The position numbers and the translations under genes were made by a program. From NCBI RefSeq assembly GCF_000959725.1, contig NZ_CP009322.1, positions 3,863,514 through 3,927,513 of the forward strand: a stretch of DNA of 64,000 bases. The letters are read 5' to 3'. Source of the DNA: Burkholderia gladioli (GTDB lineage Bacteria; Pseudomonadota; Gammaproteobacteria; Burkholderiales; Burkholderiaceae). This document shows, piece after piece, positions 1 to 8,459 of this stretch. How positions within the stretch are numbered: the first letter of the stretch is position 1; each line of letters starts with the position of its first letter. The notes below the pieces were generated by a model. The model did not search any database and was not told the DNA's origin. It saw nothing but the letters and a program-made list of their open reading frames with translations.

Positions 1-1
1 G

Positions 2-856
2 AACATGTCGGGCAAGTGGTTCAACGTCGTCAGCTACGGCCTGAACGAAGGCGAGGACATCGACTACGAAGCGGCCGAGAAGCTGGCGCAGGAGCACAAG
101 CCGAAGATGATCGTGGCGGGCGCCTCGGCGTTCGCGCTGAAGATCGACTTCGAGCGCCTGGCGAAGATCGCCAAGGCGGTGGGCGCCTACCTGATGGTGG
201 ACATGGCGCACTACGCGGGGCTGATCGCGGCGGGCGTGTACCCGAACCCGGTGCCGCACGCGGACTTCGTGACGACCACCACGCACAAGAGCCTGCGCGG
301 CCCGCGCGGCGGCGTGATCCTGATGAAGGCCGAGTACGAGAAGCCGATCAACTCGGCGATCTTCCCGGGGATCCAGGGCGGCCCGCTGATGCACGTGATC
401 GCGGCCAAGGCGGTGGCGTTCAAGGAAGCGGCCTCGCCGGAGTTCAAGACCTACCAGCAGCAGGTGGTGGAGAACGCGCGGGTGCTGGCGGAGACGCTGG
501 TCAAGCGCGGTCTGCGCATCGTGTCGGGGCGCACGGAAAGCCACGTGATGCTGGTGGACCTGCAGGCCAAGAAGATCACGGGCAAGGCGGCGGAAGCGGC
601 GCTGGGCGCGGCGCACATCACGGTGAACAAGAACGCGATCCCGAACGATCCGGAAAAGCCGTTCGTGACCTCGGGCATTCGCCTGGGTTCGCCGGCGATG
701 ACCACGCGCGGCTTTGGTGCGAAGGAAGCGGAGATCGTCGGCAACCTGATCGCCGACGTGCTGGAGGCGCCGGAGGACGCGGCGACGCTGGAACGCGTGC
801 GTGGGCAGGTGGCCGAGCTGACCCGGCGCTTCCCGGTTTACAGCGGTCGTTCGTAA
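2..856 (+). CDS. glyA: Serine hydroxymethyltransferase, 3' part only (start lies before the window)
   Basis: This is the C-terminal two thirds of a PLP enzyme that interconverts serine and glycine using tetrahydrofolate in the cytosol. The frame is already open at the window edge. About 284 residues are present against about 415 for the family, so the first ~130 residues lie upstream. The PLP-lysine motif [14 protein letters not shown] is near residue 97 of the visible part, followed by the family blocks FPGIQGGP and [15 protein letters not shown]. The ATG at base 5 is internal to the protein, not the real start. A strong hairpin follows the stop codon. Identification is secure; only the start is missing. 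Confidence 0.96.
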   Translation, partial: NMSGKWFNVVSYGLNEGEDIDYEAAEKLAQEHKPKMIVAGASAFALKIDFERLAKIAKAVGAYLMVDMAHYAGLIAAGVYPNPVPHADFVTTTTHKSLRGPRGGVILMKAEYEKPINSAIFPGIQGGPLMHVIAAKAVAFKEAASPEFKTYQQQVVENARVLAETLVKRGLRIVSGRTESHVMLVDLQAKKITGKAAEAALGAAHITVNKNAIPNDPEKPFVTSGIRLGSPAMTTRGFGAKEAEIVGNLIADVLEAPEDAATLERVRGQVAELTRRFPVYSGRS

Positions 857-908
857 TCCTCTGCCAAACAGGCATGTCGCCGCGATTGACGGCGATATGC
901 ACGAGATC

Positions 909-954
909 GCGCGCCGCCCCGGCCTTTATCGGCCGGGGCGGCGCGCCTGCGTTT
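909..954 (+). terminator. Hairpin terminator after glyA
   Basis: Perfect 16-bp stem (909-924 with 931-946) around the 6-base loop TTTATC, followed by a short GTTT. The T-run is weak, but the stem is very GC-rich and sits 52 bases after the glyA stop. Confidence 0.7.
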
Positions 955-1043
955 GACGATGGACGGGCCGCGAGGACCCTGCCGCGAGCCGATCCGGACG
1001 ACGCGCGGCGGCATCGATCGATCCGGATTCGACGAGGCGGCGA

Positions 1044-1682
1044 ATGCACGGCAGGAACCCGTTCGACATGCATCAGCTCCGTACCTGGCTGGATGATCTG
1101 GTGGCCTATCTCGATGCCGCGCACCGCGGTCGTGACGATCTCGACGCGGTGCGCGACGCGCTGGGCTGCGAAATCGTGCCGGCGCAGCCGCCCGTCGAGG
1201 CGGCCGGCTTGCCGAGCGCCGATGCCTGGCTGGCCGAAGCGGTTGCGCGCGCAACCTCCGCCGACACGCGGCTGGCCGCCATCGCGCAGGGCATCGCGCG
1301 GCTCGCGCCGTCGTTGCGCTGGTATCGACGACCCACCGAGGCGCCCGATGCCGCGTTCGAGCACGGGCACGCCAATGCGATCGTGATCGGCGGCGCGGGG
1401 CTCGCGACGCTCGGCGGCCTGATCGTCGGAATCTCGCTGATGGCGCCCGGGGTGGTCTATCCCGTGCATCGCCATCCGCCAGACGAGGTCTATGTGGTGC
1501 TGTCCGACGGGCAATGGTGGCGCGATGGCGCCGGCTGGTGGACGCCCGGCGCCGGTCAACTGGTGCTCAACGACGGCGGCGTGCTGCATTCGATGCGCGC
1601 CGGCGACGTGCCCTTGCTGGCCGTATGGTTCCTGAGCGGCGCGACCGCCGGCGGCGTGCCGGGCCCGCTCGACGAGGCCTGA
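1044..1682 (+). CDS. Cupin protein of the dimethylsulfoniopropionate (DMSP) lyase family, DddL-like
   Basis: The protein has 212 residues: a helical N-terminal half and a C-terminal single-domain cupin. The metal-binding pattern H142-x-H144-x3-E148, with a tyrosine at 150 and a distal H182, is that of DddL/DddQ-type DMSP lyases, which split DMSP into dimethyl sulfide and acrylate. The surrounding text (PVHRHPPDEVYVVLSDGQW, then a late LxNDGGVLHSM block) matches that family better than generic cupins. The real substrate is not proved: non-marine members are poorly characterised and acrylate-handling genes are not adjacent. The start is chosen at the first ATG behind a GAGGCGG-like site; an in-frame ATG at 1068 is possible. 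It converges on the lysR gene 16 bases downstream. Confidence 0.72.
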   Translation: MHGRNPFDMHQLRTWLDDLVAYLDAAHRGRDDLDAVRDALGCEIVPAQPPVEAAGLPSADAWLAEAVARATSADTRLAAIAQGIARLAPSLRWYRRPTEAPDAAFEHGHANAIVIGGAGLATLGGLIVGISLMAPGVVYPVHRHPPDEVYVVLSDGQWWRDGAGWWTPGAGQLVLNDGGVLHSMRAGDVPLLAVWFLSGATAGGVPGPLDEA

Positions 1683-1698
1683 GCCCCGCGCTGACGCC

Positions 1699-2604
1699 TC
1701 AAGCCGCCGATTCGGCGCGGATGAAGTCGATGAAGGCCCGCAGCGGCGCCGGCACGAGCCGCCGCCCCGGGTAGTAGAGAAACGGCCCCGGGAACGAATC
1801 CCACCAAGGCTCGAGCACGCGCTCCAGCGCGCCGCTGTCGAAATGCGGCCGAAGCCAGTCCTCGAACAGATAAACCAGGCCGGTGCCGGCTATGGCCGCG
1901 TCGACGCCGAGGTCGAAGGCCGCGCCCAGCTCCACCAGCAATTGCCCGGCTGGCTCGATGCGCAGCTTCTCGCCGTCGCGCACGAAATCCCAGGGCACCG
2001 TCGCGCGGCCCGGAAAGCGGCCGAGGATGCATTCGTGATGCAGCAGCTCGCGCGGATGCGCCGGTCGCCCACGGCGATCGAGATAGGCCGGCGAGGCGCC
2101 CAGCGCCATGCGCTGCACGCGCGGGCCGATCGGCACCGCGATCATGTCCTGTTCGAGCCGTTCCTCGTAGCGGATGCCGGCGTCGCAGCCGACTGCCAGC
2201 ACGTCGACGAAGCTCTCGTCGGCGGCCACTTCCAGGCGGATCTCGGGATAGGCGGCCAGGAAACGCGGCACGATCGCGGGCAGCACCAGGCGCGCGGCAC
2301 TGAGCGGCACGTTCAGGCGCAGCGTGCCGGCTGGCCGGTCGCGAAAGCCGTTGACCACGTCGAGCGCGGACTGCACCTCGTCGAGCGCCGGCGCGAGCCG
2401 CGACAGCAAGCGCGCGCCGGCCTCGGTCGGGGCCACGCTGCGCGTGGTGCGGTTCAGCAGACGCACGCCGAGCCGCGTCTCCAGGCGCCGCACCGCCTCG
2501 CTGAGGCCCGAGGCGCTGATGCCGGTCGCCTGCGCTGCGCCGCGAAAGCCGTTCGCGCGCGCCACCGCGACGAAGGCATGCAGATCGGATAAATCGGCAC
2601 TCAT
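1699..2604 (-). CDS. LysR-family transcriptional regulator
   Basis: A 301-residue regulator of normal LysR length. The N-terminal winged helix-turn-helix (about residues 1-60, with FRGAAQATGISASGLSEAVR as recognition region) is followed by a periplasmic-binding-protein-like effector domain. The sequence resembles the subgroup with the NRTTRSVAPTEAG motif, often divergent from oxidoreductases. An AAGGAG site lies 7 bases before the ATG. It is divergent from the aldo/keto reductase at 2699 with 94 bases between, holding a T-N11-A inverted repeat, so it probably controls itself and that reductase. The effector cannot be told from sequence. Confidence 0.92.
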   Translation of the reverse strand: MSADLSDLHAFVAVARANGFRGAAQATGISASGLSEAVRRLETRLGVRLLNRTTRSVAPTEAGARLLSRLAPALDEVQSALDVVNGFRDRPAGTLRLNVPLSAARLVLPAIVPRFLAAYPEIRLEVAADESFVDVLAVGCDAGIRYEERLEQDMIAVPIGPRVQRMALGASPAYLDRRGRPAHPRELLHHECILGRFPGRATVPWDFVRDGEKLRIEPAGQLLVELGAAFDLGVDAAIAGTGLVYLFEDWLRPHFDSGALERVLEPWWDSFPGPFLYYPGRRLVPAPLRAFIDFIRAESAA

Positions 2605-2639
2605 TGTGCGCTCCTTCGTACAACCCGTGCGAATTATGC

Positions 2640-2654
2640 TGTCTTATCGAGACA
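2640..2654. promoter_or_regulatory. Probable LysR operator between lysR and the aldo/keto reductase
   Basis: Inverted repeat TGTCT-tatcg-AGACA with the T-N11-A core (T2642 to A2654) typical of LysR-type binding sites. It lies in the short divergent intergenic region. Confidence 0.5.
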
Positions 2655-2698
2655 ATCGCCAGCGCGTAAGCTCGGCTTTCCCTTCAAGGAGTAGCCAG

Positions 2699-3571
2699 AT
2701 GAACGCCTCGTCCCAGACCCAGACCACCTACCAACTCGGCAGCCGCACGGTGCACCGGATCGGCTACGGCGCCATGCAGCTGGCCGGCCGCGCCGCCTTC
2801 GGGCCGCCCAAGGATCGCGCCGCGGCCATCGCGGTGCTGCGCGAGGCCGTCGAATCGGGCGTCGACCACATCGACACCAGCGATTATTACGGCCCCTATG
2901 TGACCAATGAATTGATCCGCGAGGCCCTGCATCCCTATCGCGACGAGCTGGTGATCGTCACCAAGATCGGCGCGCGGCGCGACGACCAGGGCGGCTGGTT
3001 GCCGGCCTATTCGGCCGCCGAGCTCGAGAGCGCCGTGCACGACAACCTGCGCCGCCTGAAGCTCGACGTCATCGACGTGGTCAACCTGCGCATCATGTTC
3101 TCGGCGCTCGCGCCGACCGAGGGTTCGATCGAGGCGCAGTTGAGTGCGGTTGCCGAACTGCAGCGCCAGGGGCTGGTGCGGCACATCGGGCTCAGCAACG
3201 TCACGCGCGCGCAAGTGGAGGAGGGCCGGCGGCTTTGCGAGATCGTCTGCGTGCAGAACCACTACAACCTCGTGCATCGCGCCGACGATGCCCTGGTCGA
3301 CGCGCTGGCCGCCGACGGCGTCGCCTACGTGCCGTTCTTCCCGCTCGGCGGCTTCTCGCCGCTGCAATCCTCGGTGCTCTCGGGCGTGGCCGAGCGCCTG
3401 GGCGCCACGCAGATGCAGGTGGCGCTGGCCTGGCTGCTGCGGCGTTCGCCGAACCTGCTGCTGATTCCGGGCACGTCGTCGCTTGCGCATCTGCGCGAAA
3501 ACCTCGCGGCGCGGCAGTTGGTGCTGGACGACGAGGCGATGAGCGAACTGGATGCCATCGCCGGCGCCTGA
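2699..3571 (+). CDS. Aldo/keto reductase, YdbC-like
   Basis: A 290-residue NADPH-dependent aldo/keto reductase. The blocks HRIGYGAMQLAGRAAFGPPK, HIDTSDYYGPYVTNELIREAL, VTKIGARR, VVNLRIM, LVRHIGLSNVT and LIPGTSSLAHLREN match Escherichia coli YdbC nearly block for block. As in YdbC, the segment that carries the catalytic His in many family members reads NLR. The Asp, Tyr and Lys positions (DTSDYY, VTK) are present. The ATG at 2699 is chosen because AAGGAG stands just upstream and matches the family N-terminus; longer in-frame extensions run into lysR. Its carbonyl substrate is unknown. Likely regulated by the divergent LysR gene. Confidence 0.9.
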   Translation: MNASSQTQTTYQLGSRTVHRIGYGAMQLAGRAAFGPPKDRAAAIAVLREAVESGVDHIDTSDYYGPYVTNELIREALHPYRDELVIVTKIGARRDDQGGWLPAYSAAELESAVHDNLRRLKLDVIDVVNLRIMFSALAPTEGSIEAQLSAVAELQRQGLVRHIGLSNVTRAQVEEGRRLCEIVCVQNHYNLVHRADDALVDALAADGVAYVPFFPLGGFSPLQSSVLSGVAERLGATQMQVALAWLLRRSPNLLLIPGTSSLAHLRENLAARQLVLDDEAMSELDAIAGA

Positions 3572-3579
3572 GCGATTTG

Positions 3580-3642
3580 CACCAATTGGTGAAAACCGTC
3601 GAAGTGCATTTTGACCCTGTATCCAGGCATCGAAATGCACTT
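3580..3642. repeat. Inverted repeats in the ~310-base gap before ilvE
   Basis: The gap between the aldo/keto reductase and ilvE (3572-3881) holds no convincing gene. It contains a 12-bp palindrome CACCAATTGGTG (3580-3591) and a 10-bp inverted repeat, AAGTGCATTT (3602-3611) and AAATGCACTT (3633-3642), 21 bases apart. These could be protein-binding sites. The first vaguely recalls an NtrC site, but the call is open. Confidence 0.4.
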
Positions 3643-3881
3643 TCGGCAGCGGTCGAGCGGTTTTTTCCACGTCTCGCGCAATGCTCGCGAGACGCGCCCG
3701 ATGATGCGCCAAGCCCTTGTTTTCAGGGCTTTCGGTGATATCCCGGCCGATTTTCCCGTGGATTTCGCCGCGCCTGCCGGGCCATTCCCAGATGCGCGGA
3801 ACGCTCAGGTCGATTACAGTGTTCGGTTATCACGGCGGCGGGACGTTCCCGCCGTTCCCAAGAACACCAGGAGTCGACCAC

Positions 3882-4982
3882 ATGAGCACCGGCAGCACCC
3901 CGACTTTCCCGATCGAACGCCACCCGAATCCCACCTCCGCGGAAAAGCGCGCCGAGCTGCTCGCCAATCCCGGTTTCGGCAAGATCTTCACCGACTACAT
4001 GGTGACGATCCAATACACCGAAGGCCAGGGCTGGCATGACGCGCGCATCGAGCCGCGCAAGGCGCTCGAAGTCGATCCGGCCATGCTCGTGCTGCATTAC
4101 GCGCAGGAAATCTTCGAGGGCATGAAGGCCTATCCGCTGCCGGACGGCAAGATCGCCCTGTTCCGCCCCGAGCAGAACGCCAAGCGTTTCCGCAATTCGG
4201 CCCGTCGCCTGGCGATGGCCGAGCTGCCCGAGGAGCTGTTCGTCAACGCGGTGCGCGAGCTGGTGCGCCTCGAGCGCGACTGGATCCCGTCGGCCGAGGG
4301 CAGCGCGCTGTACCTGCGTCCGTTCATGATCGCCAACGAGGTGGTGCTGGGCGTGAAGCCCTCGGCGCGCTACCTGTTCTGCGTGGTGGCCACGCCGGTG
4401 GGCGCCTACTTCAAGGGCGACGCGTCGAAGGGCGTGGCGATCTGGGTGTCGGATACCTACACGCGCGCGGCGCCCGGCGGCACCGGCGACGCGAAGTGCG
4501 GCGGCAACTACGCCGCGAGCCTGGCCGCGCAGGCCGAGGCCACGCGCGAGGGTTGCGACCAGGTGGTGTTCCTCGACGCGGTCGAGCGCAAGTGGATCGA
4601 GGAACTGGGCGGCATGAACGTGTTCTTCGTGTTCGAGGACGGCTCGCTGCAGACGCCGCCGCTGACCGGCACCATCCTGCCCGGCATCACGCGTGCGTCG
4701 CTGATCGATCTGGCGCGCGATCTCGGCTACACGGTGCGCGAGGAGCCGTATTCGATCGAGCAATGGGAAGCCGATGCGAAGAGCGGCAAGCTGGTCGAGG
4801 CGTTCGCCTGCGGCACGGCCGCCGTGGTGACCTCGATCGGGCAGGTGAAGGGCCGCAAGCACAACTTCACGATCGGCGACGGCAAGGCCGGCCCGGTGAC
4901 CCAGCGCCTGAAGCAGAGCCTGGTCGGCATCCAGACCGGCCGCGAAGCGGACCAGCACGGCTGGGTGGACGTCATCGGCTGA
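3882..4982 (+). CDS. ilvE: Branched-chain amino acid aminotransferase
   Basis: A 366-residue class IV PLP aminotransferase catalysing the last step of leucine, isoleucine and valine synthesis, and the first step of their breakdown, with 2-oxoglutarate/glutamate. The PLP lysine is K205 in the motif TGDAKCGGNYAAS. FEGMKAYPLPDGKIALFRP, LYLRPFMIA and EAFACGTAAVVTSIGQVK are characteristic of the long BCAT subgroup. Start chosen at the ATG behind CAGGAG. It appears monocistronic and ends in a strong terminator. The upstream gap contains inverted repeats that could be control sites. Confidence 0.96.
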   Translation: MSTGSTPTFPIERHPNPTSAEKRAELLANPGFGKIFTDYMVTIQYTEGQGWHDARIEPRKALEVDPAMLVLHYAQEIFEGMKAYPLPDGKIALFRPEQNAKRFRNSARRLAMAELPEELFVNAVRELVRLERDWIPSAEGSALYLRPFMIANEVVLGVKPSARYLFCVVATPVGAYFKGDASKGVAIWVSDTYTRAAPGGTGDAKCGGNYAASLAAQAEATREGCDQVVFLDAVERKWIEELGGMNVFFVFEDGSLQTPPLTGTILPGITRASLIDLARDLGYTVREEPYSIEQWEADAKSGKLVEAFACGTAAVVTSIGQVKGRKHNFTIGDGKAGPVTQRLKQSLVGIQTGREADQHGWVDVIG

Positions 4983-5036
4983 TGCCGTGCGGTGCCGCGT
5001 ATTCGCCGGCACCCGAATGACGATCGAGCGAATTCC

Positions 5037-5068
5037 AAAACCCCGCGTCTGCAAAGACGCGGGGTTTT
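5037..5068 (+). terminator. Rho-independent terminator of ilvE
   Basis: A 14-bp perfect stem (5037-5050 with 5055-5068) closes a GCAA tetraloop and ends in TTTT. The A-run on the left arm lets it work in both directions. Confidence 0.92.
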
Positions 5069-5274
5069 GTTTTGATGGGGGATTTTCTCCACTCGATTGT
5101 CGCGTGAAGCGGTTTATCGCATTCAATCGCGGCCGTTGTTTTATTCGCGCTTTAATCCGCCATTTCCGAATGACGCGCCTGGCCTCTCGTTATATGATTG
5201 CGCCGCGCATGACGAGCTCGATCGAATCGCATGCGCACTCGCTTCAGCAATCACACTAAAACCAAAGGAAGACC

Positions 5275-5946
5275 ATGAGCGTTATCGAGGGGTTCGAGCG
5301 CAAGGCGCTATTCAATATCACGCGAGCCGTTGCCCTGGTTTGCGTCACCGTATTTCTGATCGGCATTGCCGGCGGTATTTTCTTCGGCATTTCAGTGTGG
5401 CAGGAACGTGTCGACACGCGTGTCTCCGCCAATGAGATCGTCGAGCCCTTGAAGCAGGCCGAGCAGCCCGCCGCCGACCAGGACGAGGCACCGAAGGACG
5501 CCCAGCAGCCGGCCGAGCCGGGCGCGCAGAAAAGCCCGCTGGCGGGTTTCAAGATCCCCTTCTCGCTGCAGAAGTACCTGGAGGGCGACAACGCCCGGAT
5601 TATCCGCAAGCATCTCGACGAGATTCCCGCGGCCGATCGCCAGCCCTATCTCGACGAGCTGGGCGCGGTGGTGAGCGCGGCCGAGGCCGCCAAGATCGAG
5701 GTGTTCCCGGCCATCAATGCCTTCATGGAGACCAAGCGGGAACGCTACAAGGACGTGGCGGTCCAGGCCGCGCAAAAGATGGAAACGCTGAAGATCGTTG
5801 CGGGCGCAACGGCGAGCGGCCTGCTGCTGGTGGCGCTGTTCAGCCTGGTGCTGGTGCTGCTGGCGATCGAGCGGAACACGCGGCCCATGCGCCAGGCCGG
5901 CGCTCGGGCGCGGGTCGAGACGGCCGGCGAGATGAGCCAGGCATGA
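5275..5946 (+). CDS. Two-segment inner membrane protein of unknown function
   Basis: 223 residues with one membrane helix near residues 18-40 and a second near 175-195. Between them lies a soluble, probably periplasmic region with a Pro/Gln/Glu/Ala-rich linker (about 60-90) and a helical part. The C-terminal tail is short and basic. No known family is recognised. AAAGGAA sits upstream of the ATG. The stop overlaps the next gene's start (ATGA at 5943-5946), so it is translationally coupled to the lipoprotein and the two probably form one envelope unit. The ~200 bases upstream are more AT-rich than average and probably hold the promoter. Confidence 0.75.
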   Translation: MSVIEGFERKALFNITRAVALVCVTVFLIGIAGGIFFGISVWQERVDTRVSANEIVEPLKQAEQPAADQDEAPKDAQQPAEPGAQKSPLAGFKIPFSLQKYLEGDNARIIRKHLDEIPAADRQPYLDELGAVVSAAEAAKIEVFPAINAFMETKRERYKDVAVQAAQKMETLKIVAGATASGLLLVALFSLVLVLLAIERNTRPMRQAGARARVETAGEMSQA

Positions 5947-7499
5947 GCGCGCGCGACATGGTTTGGCGCAGGCTCCTGGTGTCGAGCCTCGCCGTCGCGG
6001 CGGCGCTGGGCATCGCGGCTTGCGGAAAGGGCAGCGGCGGTGATCAGGCCGCCGCCTCCGACCAGCGCTTCCCCGGCTATCAGCAGGTCGGCGGATCCGG
6101 CGACGCGGCGCAGCTCTGGTTCAATCCGACGGATATCACGCGAGACAGCGGCGCTTACCTGATCCACGCCCTGAAGTCCTTCCCGGACGGTTATGCGCGC
6201 TTCGACGTGGCCACCAACTGCCGCGACCTGACGCGCCGCATGCCCGGCGCGCAGTATCGCGCCGACGGCACCGCCGACAAGGACTACCCGGGCAACGACG
6301 CGGCCGTGCCGGCCAAATCCGAGCCGGGCATGGCCGAGCTGATGTCGAAGGCCTGCGGCGTGGCCATGGCGGCGCGCTCGATTCGCGGGGAGTTCAAGGT
6401 GCCGGCGGCGCTGGAACTGCTGTATGGCGCCTACGACGCGCAGTCGAAATCGGCGAGCTGGCAGGATGCCGAGATTCCGGCGGGGCTCCCGGGAAGCGAC
6501 ATGCTGCAGTGGTCGGCGGGCCGTGCCTTGCAGGTCACCGGCGTGGCGAACTTCGCGTTCAGCGAAGGCGGCCAGCGCAAGCAGGTGCTGGTGACGAATG
6601 CGGTTCCCGACGGCGGCGGCTGCCATGCCTGCACCGGCCTGCTCGGCGTGACGATCTTCAAGCAGGATGGCGATGCCTGGAAGGTTGAGGCCAGCAATCC
6701 CTACCTTGCTTCGATGGGCGCCTCGGGCAGTGTCGGCCAGGGCTTCGAATGGACCGCGGCGGGCGGCGACCAGTACGCGCTGATCGTCACCGGCGGCGAC
6801 ATGCACCAGGGTTACGAGACCGCCAGCAGCAGCGTGTTCCTGCGCGGCAAGAACGGCGGCTTCACCCGTGTCGTCGACGATGCCCAAACGGGCAGCTCGG
6901 ACGCCGAGCGATTGTCCGTCAAGACCCGCTTCGTGAAGGGCAAGGATCCGGCTCACGACGACATCCGGCTGGCGTTCACGCACGAACTCGCTGGGCAGGC
7001 GGCCCGTGTCGCCGAGCATCTCTATGCCTACTCGGATGGAAAATACGAGCTGGTGAAGCAGGACGATGCCCCCGCTGTTGCCGCGACCGGCGAAGCGGCG
7101 AACAAGGCGGTCGAGCCGGGCGAGCCGTCCCGAAAGGACACGGCCAAGCAGGCGGCGGCGACACCGAAACCGAAGCCGGCGCGGGTGGCGGCAGCCCCGG
7201 CTCCAGTGCCCGCGCCGCAAGCGGCCAATGGCCCGAGCTTCGATTGTGGAAAAGCGCGATCGGACGCGGAGCGGTTGATCTGCGCGGACGGCGATCTCGC
7301 TGCGCAGGACGCCGCCGTGGCGAGGCTGCTCGGGCAGGCCAGGGCGGCCGTGGCCGACCGGGACGGTTTCCGGGACCGGGTTCGCCAGCAATGGGGATAC
7401 CGCGACTCGGCATGCCATGACCGTCAATGCCTGACGCGCTGGTATGCCGCCCAGCGCGCCTATCTCGCCCAGGTGGCGCAGACCGGGCAACTCGACTGA
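5943..7499 (+). CDS. Lipoprotein with an LprI-like C-terminal domain
   Basis: 518 residues. The N-terminus is a lipoprotein signal with the lipobox I-A-A-C ending at Cys27, so the mature protein is lipid-anchored in the envelope. The middle (about 40-370) is an unrecognised domain with several cysteine pairs. An Ala/Pro/Lys-rich linker (about 385-430) leads to a final ~80-residue module whose cysteine pattern (FDCGKA, ERLIC, DSACHD, CLTRWY) fits the LprI N-terminal-like family (PF07007 type). Some such proteins are reported as lysozyme inhibitors, but inhibitor activity here is only inference. It overlaps the upstream membrane protein gene by 4 bases. Confidence 0.8.
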   Translation: MSARDMVWRRLLVSSLAVAAALGIAACGKGSGGDQAAASDQRFPGYQQVGGSGDAAQLWFNPTDITRDSGAYLIHALKSFPDGYARFDVATNCRDLTRRMPGAQYRADGTADKDYPGNDAAVPAKSEPGMAELMSKACGVAMAARSIRGEFKVPAALELLYGAYDAQSKSASWQDAEIPAGLPGSDMLQWSAGRALQVTGVANFAFSEGGQRKQVLVTNAVPDGGGCHACTGLLGVTIFKQDGDAWKVEASNPYLASMGASGSVGQGFEWTAAGGDQYALIVTGGDMHQGYETASSSVFLRGKNGGFTRVVDDAQTGSSDAERLSVKTRFVKGKDPAHDDIRLAFTHELAGQAARVAEHLYAYSDGKYELVKQDDAPAVAATGEAANKAVEPGEPSRKDTAKQAAATPKPKPARVAAAPAPVPAPQAANGPSFDCGKARSDAERLICADGDLAAQDAAVARLLGQARAAVADRDGFRDRVRQQWGYRDSACHDRQCLTRWYAAQRAYLAQVAQTGQLD

Positions 7500-7552
7500 C
7501 GACGCGGCGGGGTGGGGCCAGGCATCATCGGCCCATGCCCCGCCGCGATGTC

Positions 7553-8341
7553 TCAACTACGCCGCGCCACCAGCGCCGATACCGTCTGCGCCGCTTCCTG
7601 CAGCGGCTCCAGGAACTCCTTCACCATCTGCCGAGCGGTATGCCGCTGGGCATTCCCGCTGATGTTCATCGCCGCGATCACGCGGCCGCGCCGGTTGCGG
7701 ATCGGCGCCGACAGCGAGATCAGCCCCGCCTCGAGTTCCTGGTCCACGATCGCCCAGCCCTGCTTGCGCACCGTCGCGATCTCGTTCTTGAGCGCGGCCG
7801 GGTCGGTGATGGTCCTGGGCGTGTGCGCCTGGATCGGGCTCAGTGCCAGCACCTCGTCGAGCGCGGCCTCGTCGAGCGAGGACAGCAGCACGCGCCCCAT
7901 CGACGTACAGTACGCGGGCAGGCGGCTGCCGATCGACAGGTTGATGGTCATGATCTTGTGGGTCGGCACGCGCAGCACGTAGACGATCTCGGTACGGTCC
8001 AGCACCGCGGCCGAGCAGCTTTCATGGATGCGCGCCGACAGTTGCTCCATCACCGGCTCGGCCAGGTTCCAGAACGGCATCGAGGTGAGATAGGCGAAGC
8101 CGAGATCGAGGATCTTCGGCGTGAGCCGGAACAGCCGGCCGTCGGCCTCCACGTAACCGAGCGTCTGCAGGGTCAGCAGGATCCGCCGCGCCCCGGCGCG
8201 CGTGAGCCCGGTGGTGGCGGCCACCTCGGTCAGGGTCTGCTCCGGCCGCTGCGCGTCGAAGGCGCGAATCACCGCCAGTCCGCGCGCGAACGACTGGACG
8301 TAGGAGTCACCGGGTTTGGCCTGAAGATCGTCTGTACTCAT
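7553..8341 (-). CDS. pcaR: IclR-family regulator of the beta-ketoadipate pathway, PcaR/PobR type
   Basis: 262 residues from the ATG at 8341. An N-terminal winged helix (SFARGLAVIRAFDA, then LTEVAATTGLTRAGARRILLTL) is followed by an IclR effector domain (SCSAAVLDRTEIVYVLRV, LPAYCTSMGRVLLSSL, GWAIVDQELEAGLISLSAPI). This matches PcaR/PcaU/PobR proteins that sense beta-ketoadipate or aromatic acids. It is divergent from pcaF, supporting the assignment. A longer version from a TTG at 8395 is possible, but it lacks a clear ribosome binding site and the family usually starts near the ATG. Operator-like repeats lie in the shared intergenic region. Confidence 0.86.
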   Translation of the reverse strand: MSTDDLQAKPGDSYVQSFARGLAVIRAFDAQRPEQTLTEVAATTGLTRAGARRILLTLQTLGYVEADGRLFRLTPKILDLGFAYLTSMPFWNLAEPVMEQLSARIHESCSAAVLDRTEIVYVLRVPTHKIMTINLSIGSRLPAYCTSMGRVLLSSLDEAALDEVLALSPIQAHTPRTITDPAALKNEIATVRKQGWAIVDQELEAGLISLSAPIRNRRGRVIAAMNISGNAQRHTARQMVKEFLEPLQEAAQTVSALVARRS

Positions 8342-8421
8342 GGGCTGGGGGAGGTTCGATGCAAGTGCGAAGAGTAGCGCATGGGGTCGGTTCAAGCCAA
8401 GGACGAAAGCCGGCCGCGAAC

Positions 8422-8450
8422 TTGACAGGCTTGCACCCCCTCCCTATGAT
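8422..8450 (+). promoter_or_regulatory. Sigma-70 promoter of pcaF
   Basis: TTGACA (8422-8427), a 17-base spacer and TATGAT (8445-8450) read toward pcaF. This is close to consensus in a GC-rich genome. Transcription should start near 8457. Confidence 0.82.
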
Positions 8451-8459
8451 CGCAAAACA

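Noticed and set aside
3611..4039. 142-codon plus frame in front of ilvE
   Set aside because: It overlaps the ilvE start in another frame and resembles no protein; the region is better seen as a leader with inverted repeats.
8342..8395. Longer PcaR start at TTG 8395
   Set aside because: No clear ribosome binding site, and the added 18 residues are not typical of the family. The ATG at 8341 is preferred but not proved.
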